Positions 11,991-22,973 are shown, numbered from the stretch's first letter. The stretch: DNA of 35,639 nucleotides from Hymenoscyphus infarciens (GCA_001414345.1 LLCB01000446.1:1-35639), one strand, 5' to 3'. Numbers and translations are program-made. The notes: generated by a model not told the origin, from the letters alone.

Positions 11991-13730
11991 GTAATTATCT
12001 TTCTTTATAATATTTTAAATATTCTTATATTTTAATATATATATATCTTACTTTAATACTAAATTATAAGAGCGATTTAAGCTCTTATAATTTAGATATT
12101 AATAAGTCTTTTTCTATTATTATTAAATTATTTTTTAGTATATAAAATTAGTTAAAAATAGGCTTCTTCTTAACTACTACTAAATAATCTATCTTTAGTA
12201 TCTATTTTTTATTCTTTAGCTAATACTTTATACTTTATAAATTATATAGTATATATAAGTGTTTTATAGAATTAAACTATTAATAGTCTAATTTTATAAA
12301 AAGGTTTCTATATTTAGTAAAGAATATAGCTAGTATTATTAAATCTTTAGTAGGTATTAATTATTAAGTAAAAATAATAACTCTAATTTAGAAGATATAC
12401 TATTAGATTTTAAAGTTCTATTTTTAAAGAGATAGATAGGTTTATATTACTAAGTTTAGTAAGTAGATAAGGTTGATTTATAAATAGAAATTATATCTTA
12501 AGAGAGTAAATTAGTATATTCTTTTATAACTATTTCCTAGGTTTTCTATAATTATTTTTATACTATTTTATATATAAGTAAAAGAGTAGGTTAATAGGTG
12601 TCTTTTAATTCTAATTACTATACTACTTCTTATTATATATTTACTTTCCTATTTTTTAAGCTTCTTAGCTTAATTAGTAGAATTAAAGTATTATTATCCT
12701 AAGTAGAGTAAAGCTATAAGCTTATAGCTACTTTCTATTTAATTATTCCTTTATTAACTTTAAATAACTTCTCTTTACCTAACTTTTAGGCTTTTAACTT
12801 AATAAAGTTATTAATTTTTTATTAGTATAATTAAACAAATTTTAAATAGAGGTTCTCTAAGTAAGAGTATCTAACTTAAAGTTCCTTATATAAATTATTT
12901 ATATTTTACTAGTTTTTTTTACTACTCTTTCTAATAATATTATATTTTTATATATAAAATATAATATGTTATTATATTAGAGGAGATAGGAAATATTAAT
13001 TAGTTTAGTTTATTTTAGTTTAGTAAATATTATTTACTTTAAGAGATGATTTTTTAATTTCTACTATAGTTATTTTATACTCTTTTAAGCCTTTTAAGAA
13101 CTTCTAAGTATATTACGATTTTTTATCTATAAACTATTTATAAAGTATATAGTATAAATTAATATTAGTTAAGAGCCTAGATTAGTTTTATTATATTATA
13201 TATTCGTTAATTTAAAAGGAGTACGAAGTATTAAATCGATTATTATTATAATAATAGTTATAAAAGGCTTAATAAGAGAAATAAATATATACTATATTTT
13301 AAGAGTTATAGTAGTATAGAAGGACTATATATAGTATAAGTAATATAAATAGTAGAAGATTAAAAGATAAAAGTTAGAATATAATATTATTATAATACTA
13401 GTAGCTAGAATTTAGCCTAAGTCTCTAACTTTTTAAGTATAGTTTATAAGTAGATAACTAAGAGATAATCCTTAAATACTAGATACTTTAGCTTAGATAA
13501 TTTTACTTAAAAAGTTAGAAGATTTTTAATTATATTTTATTATATTCTACTTTTTTATTAGTTTACTTTTAGTTATTACTTATTCTAGAGTTTTTTTTAG
13601 TTATTTCTAGTTAGTACTCTAATTAAATACTTAAGTACTAATTCTTCTAACTCTATAGATATAGCTAAATATATATAAAATTATTTTAATAAAATAATCC
13701 TCTTTTTTAATAAAAATTACTTAGATATAT
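11991..13730. other. Unassigned RIP-saturated AT-rich DNA, 1.7 kb
   Basis: Read on both strands without a frame that stands out. No long repeat, no element termini, no RNA gene. It contains rare surviving TG (for example near 12260, 12475 and 13047). It may include more coding remnant that cannot be phased by eye. Confidence 0.5.
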
Positions 13731-13970
13731 TAAATAACTACTCCTAATATCGCTCCTAGTATAGCTTCTATAATATATATTACTCTCTTACTATTTCTAT
13801 TACTCTATTCTAACCTAGTTATCTATTAATATCTATAGTAATACTAAGTTATAAATAGGTTAACCTTTTACTTTTAAGAGAAAGAAAAGATCTAGCTAAA
13901 CTAAATTAAACTAGAATAGAATAAAAAGAGTAATAATAAGTATAGTTTAAGAGAATCCCCTTCTTCTTTA

Positions 13971-14370
13971 AGTTACTAATAGGTAGCTTCTTATTTAGCT
14001 AAATCCCCTCCTTTCTTAAGTTACTAATAAGTAGCCTCTTATCTAGCTAAATCCTCTCTCTCTTTAAGTTACTAATAGATAGCCTCTTATCTAGCTAAAT
14101 TCCCTCTCTCTTTAAGTTACTAATAGGTAGTCTCTTATCTAGCTAAATTCTCTCCTTCTCTAAGTTACTAATAGGTAGCCTCTTATCTAGCTAAATCCCC
14201 TCTCTTCTTAAGTTACTAATAGGTAGTCTCTCGTCTAGCTAAATCCCCTCTCTCTTTAAGTTACTAATAGGTAGCCTCTTATCTAGTTAAATCCCCTCTC
14301 TCCCTAAGTTACTAATAGGTAGCCTCTTATCTAGCTAAATACCTTCCTTCCCTAAGTTACTAATAAGTAT
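13971..14370 (+). repeat. 48-bp tandem repeat, 8.3 copies, no indels
   Basis: The anchor AGTTACTAAT recurs at 13971, 14019, 14067, 14115, 14163, 14211, 14259, 14307 and 14355, always exactly 48 bp apart. Units differ mainly by transitions, most of them in a CT-rich segment. The indel-free, three-divisible period (16 codons) suggests it expanded inside a coding sequence. Confidence 0.93.
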
Positions 14371-14379
14371 AGTAGTCTA

Positions 14380-14439
14380 CTAGATAATAATCTAGATAAT
14401 AATCTAAATAATAATCTAGATAATAATTTAGATAATAAT
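14380..14439 (+). repeat. 12-bp tandem repeat, 5 copies
   Basis: CTAGATAATAAT repeated five times with single-base variants (14404 and 14428 units). In phase with the flanking frame it reads Arg-stop-stop-Ser/Phe, consistent with former RQQS units; another phase reads LDNN. Four-codon period. Confidence 0.9.
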
Positions 14440-15444
14440 ATAAGTAAGAATAGTCTTCTAAATAATAGTAGTAAAGAGAATACTAGAGATAATAGAGAAC
14501 TTTATTAGGAAAACTAGTATTATAAAGCTTCTAACCTTAGATAAATAAAATATAATTAACCTAGACCTCTACTCTCTATAATAGTTAAGGATTAAATTAA
14601 CTACTTAACTTATAATTTTAATAACTCTATAGCTAAGATTATTAAACTATAATAGAGAGAAAATATTAACCTAATTTTTAAGTATATTAGAAAGTCTATA
14701 AAGGGATTTTCTTCTATAACCTGTTAAATTCCTATAAGTTAGGATTTATTCTAAGAAAGAAAGAAATAAGATATTCTAAAGAAATATAAATAATAATAGA
14801 AGAAGGACTTAAATAACCCTCTAATAAGTAGTTATAGTTCTACGTTTATATCTAATTAGTAGTAGAAACTTAGTAAATAAGAGAGAGCTAACTAAGATAA
14901 AGAAGTAAAAGATAAATATATAATAGTATATTAAGCTATACTAGTAGTAGAAAATGTCTAAGTAGATATTAGTAAATAAGAGTAGTATATTAAGAATTAT
15001 AGAAATAAAACTATAAATAAAGCCTTTATATTAATTAGTATATAAGTAAGATAAGATATAAATTATAGAATCTTAGCTCTTAGCTAATATAAGAATAATA
15101 GATAAAGATCTTAGAAAAACATAGATATAAAATAATATATTATATTAGTAATTAAAGCTAAGATAAAGAAACTAATAAAATAAGCTATTTCTATACTTAT
15201 ATAAGGAATTAATTTAAAGAAGTATATAAAGAAATAGGCTTTAGACTTTAAGTATTTCGTTTACTTATATAGACTAGAGAGTTCTTAGAAGCTAATACCT
15301 GTTTTATATTAATTTAGAAGATTATATCTCTATTTAGAACTTATATTCCTAATCTATTATAATAAATACTCTACTTAACTAATAGTAATAATAGTAGTAA
15401 TAGTATTACTAGTAATAATAGTACTTCTATTATTACTAGTAATA

Positions 15445-15578
15445 CTTCTAATATTAATACTACTAATAATACTACTAGTAACTATAGTATTATAAGTAAT
15501 ATTTCTAATATTAATATTACTAATAATACTACTAGTAACTATAGTATTATAAGTAATATTTCTAATATTAATACTACT
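15445..15578 (+). repeat. 57-bp tandem repeat, about 2.3 copies
   Basis: AACTATAGTATTATAAGTAA begins at 15480 and 15537, a period of 57 bp (19 codons). It lies inside the open S/T/N-rich run and duplicates a segment of the type TTNNTTSNYSIISNISNIN. Confidence 0.85.
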
Positions 15579-16096
15579 AATATATACTCTAATATACTAC
15601 TAATCTTATTAGGTTTATTAAGATAAGATATTTAAAAGGATATAAATACTTATTTACTTATAAGCTTTAATATAGTATATATAGAATTATATATTTAACT
15701 TCTAAAGAGAGGAACTTAAGTAGATATATTAGAAAAGAAGAGAATTAAACTTATTTATATAAGAACTAGATTTAATATTAAAACTATCTAGTTAAGTTAT
15801 TAAAAGTAGTTAATAGTAAGTAAGGATATTTAGAAGAAGATTTATATATATTTATTAGTAGAGGAACCTACTATTTTTTTTTAGAAAAGAGAGTAAAATT
15901 AAATATATAATATATTATAGAATAAAAGAGGGATAGAAGATATATAGTATATACTTATATTTTATTAGTTAAAATTTAAGCTTCTACTCTACTATTTATT
16001 CTATATATACCTAAGTATTACCTATTAATCCTAACTCTTACTATTATCTACTATATACTCTATTTCTACTCTATTTCTTATAACTTATCTAATTTA

Positions 16097-19000
16097 GATA
16101 TATTTAATATAATAAAATAATTTATAATATATTTAAAATAGGATAATATTAAAATATTAACTATATAGTAAGTTTCTATTTCTTCTTAATACTACTTACT
16201 AAATCCTCTATCTTATAAGGTTATTTTATTTCTATATAGTATTAGTTTAAAGTTTATATAATAATTTAAAAACTAACTATAGCTTTATATTAATTTATAA
16301 AATTCTAATCTATCTAAAACTTTAAAATTATAAATATCTCTTTTAAGCCTAATATCTATTACTATATCTATATTTAATCTCTTATTTATATAAACTCTAA
16401 GAAGCTAAGTTAAATTCTTAATAGTATTTATATTATTTAAGCTAAGATAACGTCCTCTAATATAGATTAATATAATAATTATGTTTATATACTAGCTAGA
16501 TTCTTAATAAAATATTAGGCTATTAATAGAGATTTAAAGTAATTTTATAATTTTATAGTAGTTATTATATAGAGTTTTAAATTACTCTTAAAGTAACTAA
16601 TACTAGAGAGACTATACCTTAGCTCTATCTTTCTAAATATATATAGCTAATTATCTAAGTAAGAGGTTTTTTAAATAGTATATAATAAATCTAACCTTTT
16701 CTTTAAGTATAGTATAAATTATAAGATTATATATAAGATTATTAAAAAGTAAGATAGATAATAGAAACTCTTAAAAACCTTATATAGATTTCCTTAGATA
16801 ATCTTTAACTATACTTATCTCCTCCTTTATTAAATAAAAGCTTATAATCTAAAAATTATAAATAACTAATAACTAAGTAGTAGTAAGCTAGACTTACTTC
16901 TTCTATATTATTACTAAAAGATTAAAGTTTCTTAGAAAATATAATTTTATATCTTTAAGAAAGCTAAAATCCTCTCTATTAAGATAAGCTATATTATTAG
17001 AATCTAGTTTACTATATTTAACCTTAAACTAATAATATTCTTTAGTTAAAAGATCTAAAGTATAGATACTAAATACTAGTTCCTTATTATTTAGTCTTTT
17101 ATAGATAAAGGTATAAGTTCTTATAATAAAGAATTTATAAATTCTCTACTTTAAATTAGCTTTAAGTATAAGTAAGGGGATTTTTTTACTAGTTAAGTAT
17201 TATTTTTTAGTAGATCTTAAAGTCTTTATATTCTTATATTAGGCTAATTATATTAGAACTAAGTATATCCTAGATCTCTTATTAAAGGTAGACTTAAATC
17301 TTAGCTTAAATCTAAGATTAAGAGTATAAATTATAGAGATTATAATATATAATATTAAGAGAAGATAGTATAGAAGTAAATATAGAAAAAGAGATAAAGA
17401 CTTAATATTAATATAATTTATAAGAGATTCTACTATTAATAAATAAATAAATTATATTTTATAAATAAGACTCTACTTTAGTCTATTCTAATCTACTTAG
17501 CTCTAGCTCTACTCTACTAATTATCTTAGCTAAATCTAATATATAAATTTAACTTATAAACTAAATTTTTTCTTTATTATATATAATAGCTATTCTCTCT
17601 AAAGTAGAAAATAATAGATAATCTTTAATAATAAATAATACTTATTAAGTATAAGTAATTCGTTTTTAATACTAAATATTATACTCTATACTCTAAAAAG
17701 TATTCTAAGAACGTTAGTTAGAATAGTAGATTAACTAAATATATAATAAAGTATAGAGTATATAGAGTAGGATATAGAGTAGTTATTTCTTAGAAGAAAA
17801 TATCTCTTTCTAAAATAGTAGAGAAATAATAGAATTTAAATTTATAAGTTAGTAACTAATAAACTATTAGTTATAGTAAAATTTAAATTAGTATAGAAAA
17901 TTAAAAGACAATTTATAAGGAAGAATAAGTATATTAAAGAGTATAGTAGTATTATAGAAAAGCTAGTAGTAAAAGAATAATAAGTTATAAGTAAGTATAA
18001 ATATAATAAGTATATACTTTTTATAAAGATTATAATAGAGATTATACTTTTAAATTAATTTTTAACTTAGTATTATAATATTAATAAAATAAAGTTTTTA
18101 AAATAATATCTAAATAGAATTCTCTTAACTAGAACTATATCTAATAGAATTATATTAGATAAAAGCTTAACTAGAAACGTTCTCTTTTATAAACTAAGAC
18201 TATAACTAATGTTTAGATTATTTTATTAACTATAAAGTTAATAAATATTTTTAAAATACTAATAGATTTTTAAAACTAGGTTAACTTTAATAACTTCTTA
18301 TTATAAACCTTATAATAAAAGTAAGAGATAATATATAAACTTTAATAATAAAAATACTAAGTAAATTATATTTATTTATACTTACTAATATATAGAGTTT
18401 TTAATCTTCTTTTAAATGTAGGTAAAAAATTTTTAAATTTATAAAAATAGAATATATAATAAAAGGTAGAAATAACTTTTTTATATATTATCTATTATTT
18501 AATTATAAGAATTCTATTTAAATAAATATAGAAATAAATTAACTATATATATTTAAAGTTTAATTTCTTTTCTTTTTCCTAGTTTAACTTTAATAGAACT
18601 ATTAAGTAATAGATAAAAGGTAGCTTATTTAAGAAGACCTCCTTTTTTAATTATTTACTTAGATATAAGATATATAATAGATTTAAAATAGAAGCTTCCT
18701 TATAGTTAGAGAGATAATATATCTAAAGACTTAAAGCTAGTAAAAAAGCTTTATAATATAAATAAAAATAAGTAGATAATAGAAAAATAATTTATACTTA
18801 TTTACTAAGAAATCTATATATAAAAGGATTATTTAAATAATAATTAGATAAAGTTACTACTTTCTTATAACTATCCTTTTTACTTTTAGCTTTATAGCCT
18901 TATATTAAGAGAAGTATAATACTCTTTTATTTTATTTTTTAAGAAGTACTTAATATCTTAGGAAATTATCTTAAGAAATTATTTTATAAAATTATCTTAA

Positions 19001-19980
19001 GTAATTTATAGATATAACTCTTTCTTTATTAAGTATTACTTTAATTAATTAAAGTCCTTTTATACTTATAGGTATTAAGATAAAGAAAGCGATTATATTT
19101 AGTTCTAACTATATATAGTTATTATATTAGTACTACCTTATTAGTACTAATATAGTAGCTTTCTAATATATAGTACTATCTAATTAGAGCGTTACTACTT
19201 TATTTAATATAATAATATATTTAATAATATAATAATAAAGCTTTTAAAATAACTAAATTAATTAACTTTAAGAACTACTAACTCTTAGTATATAGCCGAA
19301 TAACGTAAATAATAAACTATACTCTTATAACTAATTATATTTTAAAAAAACTATATATAGGAATGTAGAAAAAGTAAGGCCTAAGGCTCTAGCTATTATT
19401 AGATAAGGAATATACTTATAAATATTATTAAAAAACACTATTAAATACTAGTAATAAATATAAGACTATAAGACTCCTAGGTAGCTATGTCTCTCTTATT
19501 AACATAGCTAGTCGAAGATTATTATAGAAAATACTACTAAACTTCTAAAGTCTTTTAGTATAGGTATAAAAAAAAAAAATAAAAAAGATAATTATATTAA
19601 AATATAAACTATAAACTATAACTTATCTATAATAATAATTAAGTAAAATATTAGAAATATTAAAACCTTTTAACTTATTATAAGAAATAAGTCTTAAGTG
19701 TTACTTTTTTCTTTAGTATATAATTATTTAAATTTACTTATATTTAGTAATAGCGTTATCTAGAAATTTAGACTTTCTAGTAGCTATATAGTAGAATTAA
19801 CTAATATATAAAAAAGTCTTAAGAACTATAGACTTTAGTAAGCTATTTTAATACTTAGTAAAATACTTAGATTTTTTAATAGTATATCTTTTAATTAGTA
19901 AGAGACTAGTTTAAAAGCCTTAATAAGTATAATTAAATACTATATTAATCTAGATTTTAGTAATTCCTATAATATTAACT
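16097..19980. other. Unassigned RIP-saturated AT-rich DNA, 3.9 kb
   Basis: The longest stretch for which I can offer no frame. Sampled translations on both strands look weakly protein-like in more than one phase, so none is called. Notable items are a T-run near 17186, an A-run at 19569-19578, and a perfect hairpin at 19123-19154. No LTR pair, TSD, tRNA or tandem array was seen. Confidence 0.5.
19123..19154. repeat. Perfect 13-bp-arm inverted repeat
   Basis: Left arm TATATTAGTACTA (19123-19135), six-base spacer CCTTAT, right arm TAGTACTAATATA (19142-19154). A related TAGTACTA core recurs just downstream near 19171. It could form a hairpin. In AT-rich DNA of this length it may be chance. Confidence 0.6.
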
Positions 19981-20818
19981 TATATTTTAAGAAAATTTAA
20001 AGCTTTATTTATAAAACTTTATTAAAGTAAGATAAGTTATAATCCTATTTTACTTATATATCTTAAAACATCTCTAAAACTAGTATTATTAAGATTAAGT
20101 ATATTATTATTATTATTAGTATTATTAATAACGTTATTAATAGTATAAGTATTAAATAGGCTTAGTAAATATAAAAAAATACTTAATTAATATATAAATA
20201 TAAGTAACTAAGGCAACTATATAGCTATATAAGAAGATTTATAAAGAGATCTATAGTAAGTAGGTGTTTAAGAAGAGATATAGAGTAACCTTTAAAGAGT
20301 ATTCTAAGAGGTTATAAGAGCTCTAAATATAATAACTATATATTAAGAATTATTAGTACTAGTAGAAGTAATAATAGTATAATAAGAATTATTAGTATTT
20401 ATATAGAATAAGGTAGGTTTAGAAGAAATATAAGTTTAAGAGGTTAAAACGTTAAGAGTAGTAAAGTTCTAGCTAATTAGCTTAGATTAAAAAGTTTAAT
20501 TAATTAATACTTACTTAATTTTTTAGAAAGCGTTTCTATTTAATAAGAGAGATAGAGATCCTAGTATTATAAAAATAAGTAGACTAATTAATATTAGAAA
20601 ACTAAGGATTACGTTTATACTATTCTTAGTATATTAATATAAGTAGTAGAAGACTAGCCTTATAAGGAATCTAATAACGATTAGTAACAGCGTAAGACAT
20701 CGGTACTATAAGATACTATAAAGCTATAAGATACTTTTAACTTACTATAATATTTATATGTTATAGTAAGAATACTAAGTACTATCTAATTAGCTCTAAA
20801 GTAAGATAGATTATAAAG
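19981..20818 (+). pseudogene. 5' part of coding remnant split by the LTR element
   Basis: The frame in phase with 20041 has a 40-codon open run (20026-20145). It then gives charged, varied sequence: AFLFNKRDRDPSIIKISRL and NIRKLRITFILFLVY (20527-20634), then NLITISNSVRHRYYKIL after 20671. CA and TG survive near 20688-20705, so RIP is a little weaker here. The frame reaches KIDYK exactly at the TAAAG target site (20814-20818). The continuation lies beyond the element at 22974, in frame once one TSD copy is removed. Family unknown; an internal stop-rich Gln-like pattern (Y***, L**EY*) is typical of RIP. Confidence 0.38.
20814..20818 (+). repeat. Target site duplication TAAAG, left copy
   Basis: TAAAG immediately precedes the 5'-TG of the left LTR. 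The identical TAAAG follows the terminal CA of the right LTR at 22969-22973. Five bases is the usual staggered-cut length for LTR retroelement integrases. Confidence 0.9.
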
Positions 20819-20989
20819 TGTTAGTATAACTTATGGTTATAAAAGCGATGTAAAAAGAGTTATATTATCGTTCGTATATACTAAGTAAAGCTAGCTACGA
20901 TGTCTACTTAAGTAGCTCTTAAGCGAGAAGCACGTGCACTTATATATACTAATCCGAGTTACTATTTACCCCTTTAATATATACTAATA
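20819..20989 (-). repeat. Left LTR, 171 bp
   Basis: Begins TGTTAGTATAAC and ends ATACTAATA. It aligns without gaps to the right LTR, with 16 differences, all C/T or G/A. It contains the palindrome CTACTTAAGTAG (20904-20915) and GCTAGC, and GCACGTGC where the right LTR has GCACGTAC. If the element is read on the minus strand, this is the 3' LTR. Confidence 0.93.
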
Positions 20990-21340
20990 CTAGTACTTCT
21001 TTAAAATAATAGAAGTTACTTAAAAGCTATTAATATCCTCTATCTAATCCAACTAATTATAGCTCTCTATCTATTATCTTCGACTAATAAGGAGCCCTTA
21101 TTACCTCTTATTCTGTTCTACCTATTCTATAAGCTTATTTGTATTAACCTGGATTAAAGTGTATATTTCTTTGTGTTAGTAGGCCTTCGTTAGAATTATC
21201 TTGTCGCCGATTATGCTCTAGATGTTTAGTAGGAATGTTAAAGTTATTATTATTGCTTAAATTAGGGATAAAGGTTTCGAACTCTTAGAATAATACTTCG
21301 AATTCGAAGTCGCTCAGAGGCCTCGGAAGCTTTTAGAGTT

Positions 21341-21382
21341 GGCTATGTCCGCGCCTCTGAGGGCCACGTCCGCGCCTCTAGA
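21341..21382 (-). repeat. 21-bp tandem repeat, 2 copies
   Basis: GTCCGCGCCTCT lies in units starting 21341 and 21362. Seven-codon period inside the Gag-like frame, encoding the repeated RRG-type basic motif on the minus strand. Confidence 0.8.
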
Positions 21383-21478
21383 GCGGTTCTGAAAGGGGTT
21401 CTAGGATATCGGCGTCTTGATAAACTTCTGAATAACCCTAGGGCGGTTCTGAAAGGGGTTCTAGGATATTGGCGTCTT
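21383..21478 (-). repeat. 60-bp tandem repeat in GC-richer core
   Basis: GCGGTTCTGAAAGGGGTTCT occurs at 21383 and 21443, followed in each by CTAGGATAT and GGCGTCTT. Twenty-codon period; the Gag-like frame reads an ILEPLSEP motif in both copies. A related 30-bp duplication (GAATAACGAAGT type) lies at 21481 and 21511. Confidence 0.9.
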
Positions 21479-21800
21479 CTGAGTAACGAAGTCGATATTA
21501 GTAAGAGGGTGAATAACGAAGTTAACATCGGGGGGAGAGTTGTTGTTCAACATCTTACCTACCCTATGCTTTAAAAGCTCCCCCTTTTTTATAAGATTGT
21601 GGTATTAGATTATTTAACGGATTATTCGATAGTACTGTTCTAGAAATTCCTTTATCTACTAGTACTATTCTAAAAGTTTAAGAAGTTTTAAAAGAGTATA
21701 GTTTTATAACTATAGGTTAAAACTTTATAAGACTGCCTAGTAGTACTATAATATAGTCCTTATTCCTAACTCTATTATCTTAAGTTTAGGTAGTATATAA

Positions 21801-22058
21801 TAGACCTAGGTTAGTAAGAGGATTGTTGAAGTTATTACTAGTAGTATCTAAGAAGGTTAAATGTTATTATTGTTATTATATTTTTTATTATCTTTTAGTA
21901 TATATTTTTATATATTTATAATAAGATCTAAAAACTAATAGACCTAGGTTAGCGGGATTGTTAAAGTAAGTATCTAAGAAGGCTAAATATTATTATTACT
22001 ATAGCTTTTATTATCTTTTAGTGTATTCTACTATATATTTATAATAGGATCTAAAGAC
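21801..22058 (-). repeat. Tandem duplication of about 138/123 bp
   Basis: TAGACCTAGGTTAG starts copies at 21801 and 21939, and a GATCTAAA-type segment ends each near 21935 and 22058. The spacing is 138 bp at one end and 123 bp at the other (46 and 41 codons), so both the duplication and a later 15-bp indel kept the Gag-like frame. Confidence 0.82.
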
Positions 22059-22797
22059 TTTAGTACTAGCTTCCTTAGCTATTATAGCTTTTAATATTTC
22101 TTTGTCTAACTACTTGGTTTTGTTAACCTTAATAGTAGTATTATATAGTGCCTAAGTACTAGTATACCTATCTATCTTAACCTATACGCCTCTACTATAA
22201 AGTGTCTATTATAACTTAGTAGTAGTAGATTAGTAGATCTTAGTAAATTTATCTTAATCTTATCTTTTAAAGTCTACTTAAAATTCGTTTTAAAGAAGAA
22301 GGTCTTCGTTCTATCCTTTAGCGTATTCCTTTTCTTGTTTAGTAGTATATATCGTCTCTTCTGTTAGTATATCTGCTATATTATAATAGATGTTATTATT
22401 AGGTTTTAGGTAAATAAAGTATCTTAGATAGTATAAATTATCTTAGAGAGAGGTAGAAGGTTAGAGGTAGTAATCGGTGCTTCCTAAAAAGCGTTTATAT
22501 TTTATCGAATTAATGTTACTAGTCTTATATTCAGTAGGCCTTTGAGAGGTCTCTTTAGAGGAAGGTAGGGGGTCGGTAGGAGGTCGGTAGGTTAGTAAGA
22601 GGTCGATATTCATAATTAGCGCTTCCTATATTAAGAAGCGTTTATAATGTATTATTGAAAAGTTATTAAATAGTAGAAAGAGTTATAATCAGAGAAGAGG
22701 AGTCTACTAGTAATATTAAGTTTACTTTTATATAAGTATATCTATAGTAGAAATATATAAAATAACTAAGTATCTAATTTATACGTCTACTAATTAG

Positions 22798-22968
22798 TGT
22801 TAGTATAACTTATAGTTATAAAAGCGATATAAAAAGAGTTATATTATCGTTTGTATATACTGAGTAAAGCTAGCTACGATGCCTACTTAAGTAGCCCTTA
22901 AGCGAGAAGCACGTACACTCACGTATACTAATCCGAGTCGCTATTTACCTCTTTAATATATACCGACA
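22798..22968 (-). repeat. Right LTR, 171 bp
   Basis: Begins TGTTAGTATAAC and ends TATATACCGACA, so the 3' terminus is less mutated than in the left copy. If the element is read on the minus strand, this is the 5' LTR. A TATA-like CAGTATATACAAACG then lies on that strand (about 22863-22849) as a possible promoter, though TTATAAAAGCG on the plus strand is equally TATA-like. Confidence 0.93.
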
Positions 22969-22973
22969 TAAAG
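22969..22973 (+). repeat. Target site duplication TAAAG, right copy
   Basis: Matches 20814-20818 exactly and directly abuts the CA end of the right LTR. Confidence 0.9.

Larger units (their letters stand above)
13731..16096 (+). pseudogene. RIP-degraded repeat-containing gene remnant, about 785 codons
   Basis: One frame (phase of 13971) spans the following, in order. A short S/P-rich lead is followed by about eight 16-codon repeats (SY**VASYLAKSPLSL). Next comes a tract reading R**S repeated (14382-14439), where each pair of stops is probably a former Gln-Gln, and then a charged region (FKEVYKEIGF, TREFLEANTCFILI at 15210-15317). An 86-codon open S/T/N-rich linker (15366-15623) includes a 19-codon repeat. 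A last segment (LEKKRIKLIYIRTRFNIK) lies near 15740-15790. The 48-, 12- and 57-bp periods are all multiples of three. Family unknown. The phase of the first half is less certain than that of the linker, since a second plus frame (LDNN reading) also has few stops there. Confidence 0.42.
21027..22613 (-). pseudogene. Gag-like ORF of the LTR element, 529 codons, RIP stops
   Basis: The minus-strand frame begins at ATG 22613-22611 (MNIDLLLTYRPPTDPLP). It runs to near the left LTR with about 44 internal stops, all TAA or TAG, and no frameshift. Its first stop is at 22463-22461. Recognisable stretches: ADILTEETIYTTKQEKEYA, KVFRSYYKYIVEYTKR, then Gln-type runs now reading TAA/TAG (22013-21990 and 21890-21864). 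One CAA survives in the second run (21872-21870), showing what the stops were. A basic RRGRGPQRRGHSQ segment (21377-21339) resembles an RGG-type RNA-binding tail. Internal duplications (123-138, 60, 30 and 21 bp) are all multiples of three. Position, size and basic C-terminal third suggest a Gag-like protein; no zinc knuckle is seen, so the family assignment is an inference. Confidence 0.6.
20819..22968 (-). mobile_element. Complete but RIP-inactivated non-autonomous LTR retrotransposon, 2150 bp
   Basis: The element has two 171-bp direct LTRs (20819-20989 and 22798-22968) and a 1808-bp interior, flanked by a 5-bp TAAAG duplication. The right LTR ends in canonical CCGACA. The left LTR ends in CTAATA, which equals CCGACA after three transitions. 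Both LTRs now start TGTTAG, where TGTCGG would mirror the far end. The interior carries one long minus-strand frame (Gag-like by inference), so transcription is taken to be leftward. There is no reverse transcriptase, RNase H or integrase, and no room for them, so mobility would need an autonomous partner. No primer-binding site or polypurine tract could be placed confidently; TGG would be a RIP target. The element retains CA, TG, CG and ATG far more than its surroundings. Confidence 0.9.

Noticed and set aside
21343..21528. A 61-codon ATG-initiated minus-strand ORF as a real gene
   Set aside because: It lies one phase off the 529-codon Gag-like frame. It is open mainly because the GC-rich repeats have few TAA/TAG there, and its repeated YPRTPFRTAL motif is the shadow of the 60-bp repeat.
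21533..21560. Nested Copia-type LTR start: purine tract GGGGGGAGAG followed by TGTTGTTCAACA
   Set aside because: The Gag-like frame continues straight through this site on the minus strand and no second copy of the supposed LTR exists in the window, so it is explained as coding sequence.
20819..22968. Solo LTR pair or chance direct repeat
   Set aside because: The 5-bp TSD abuts both outer ends exactly, and the LTRs align over 171 bp with no indels.
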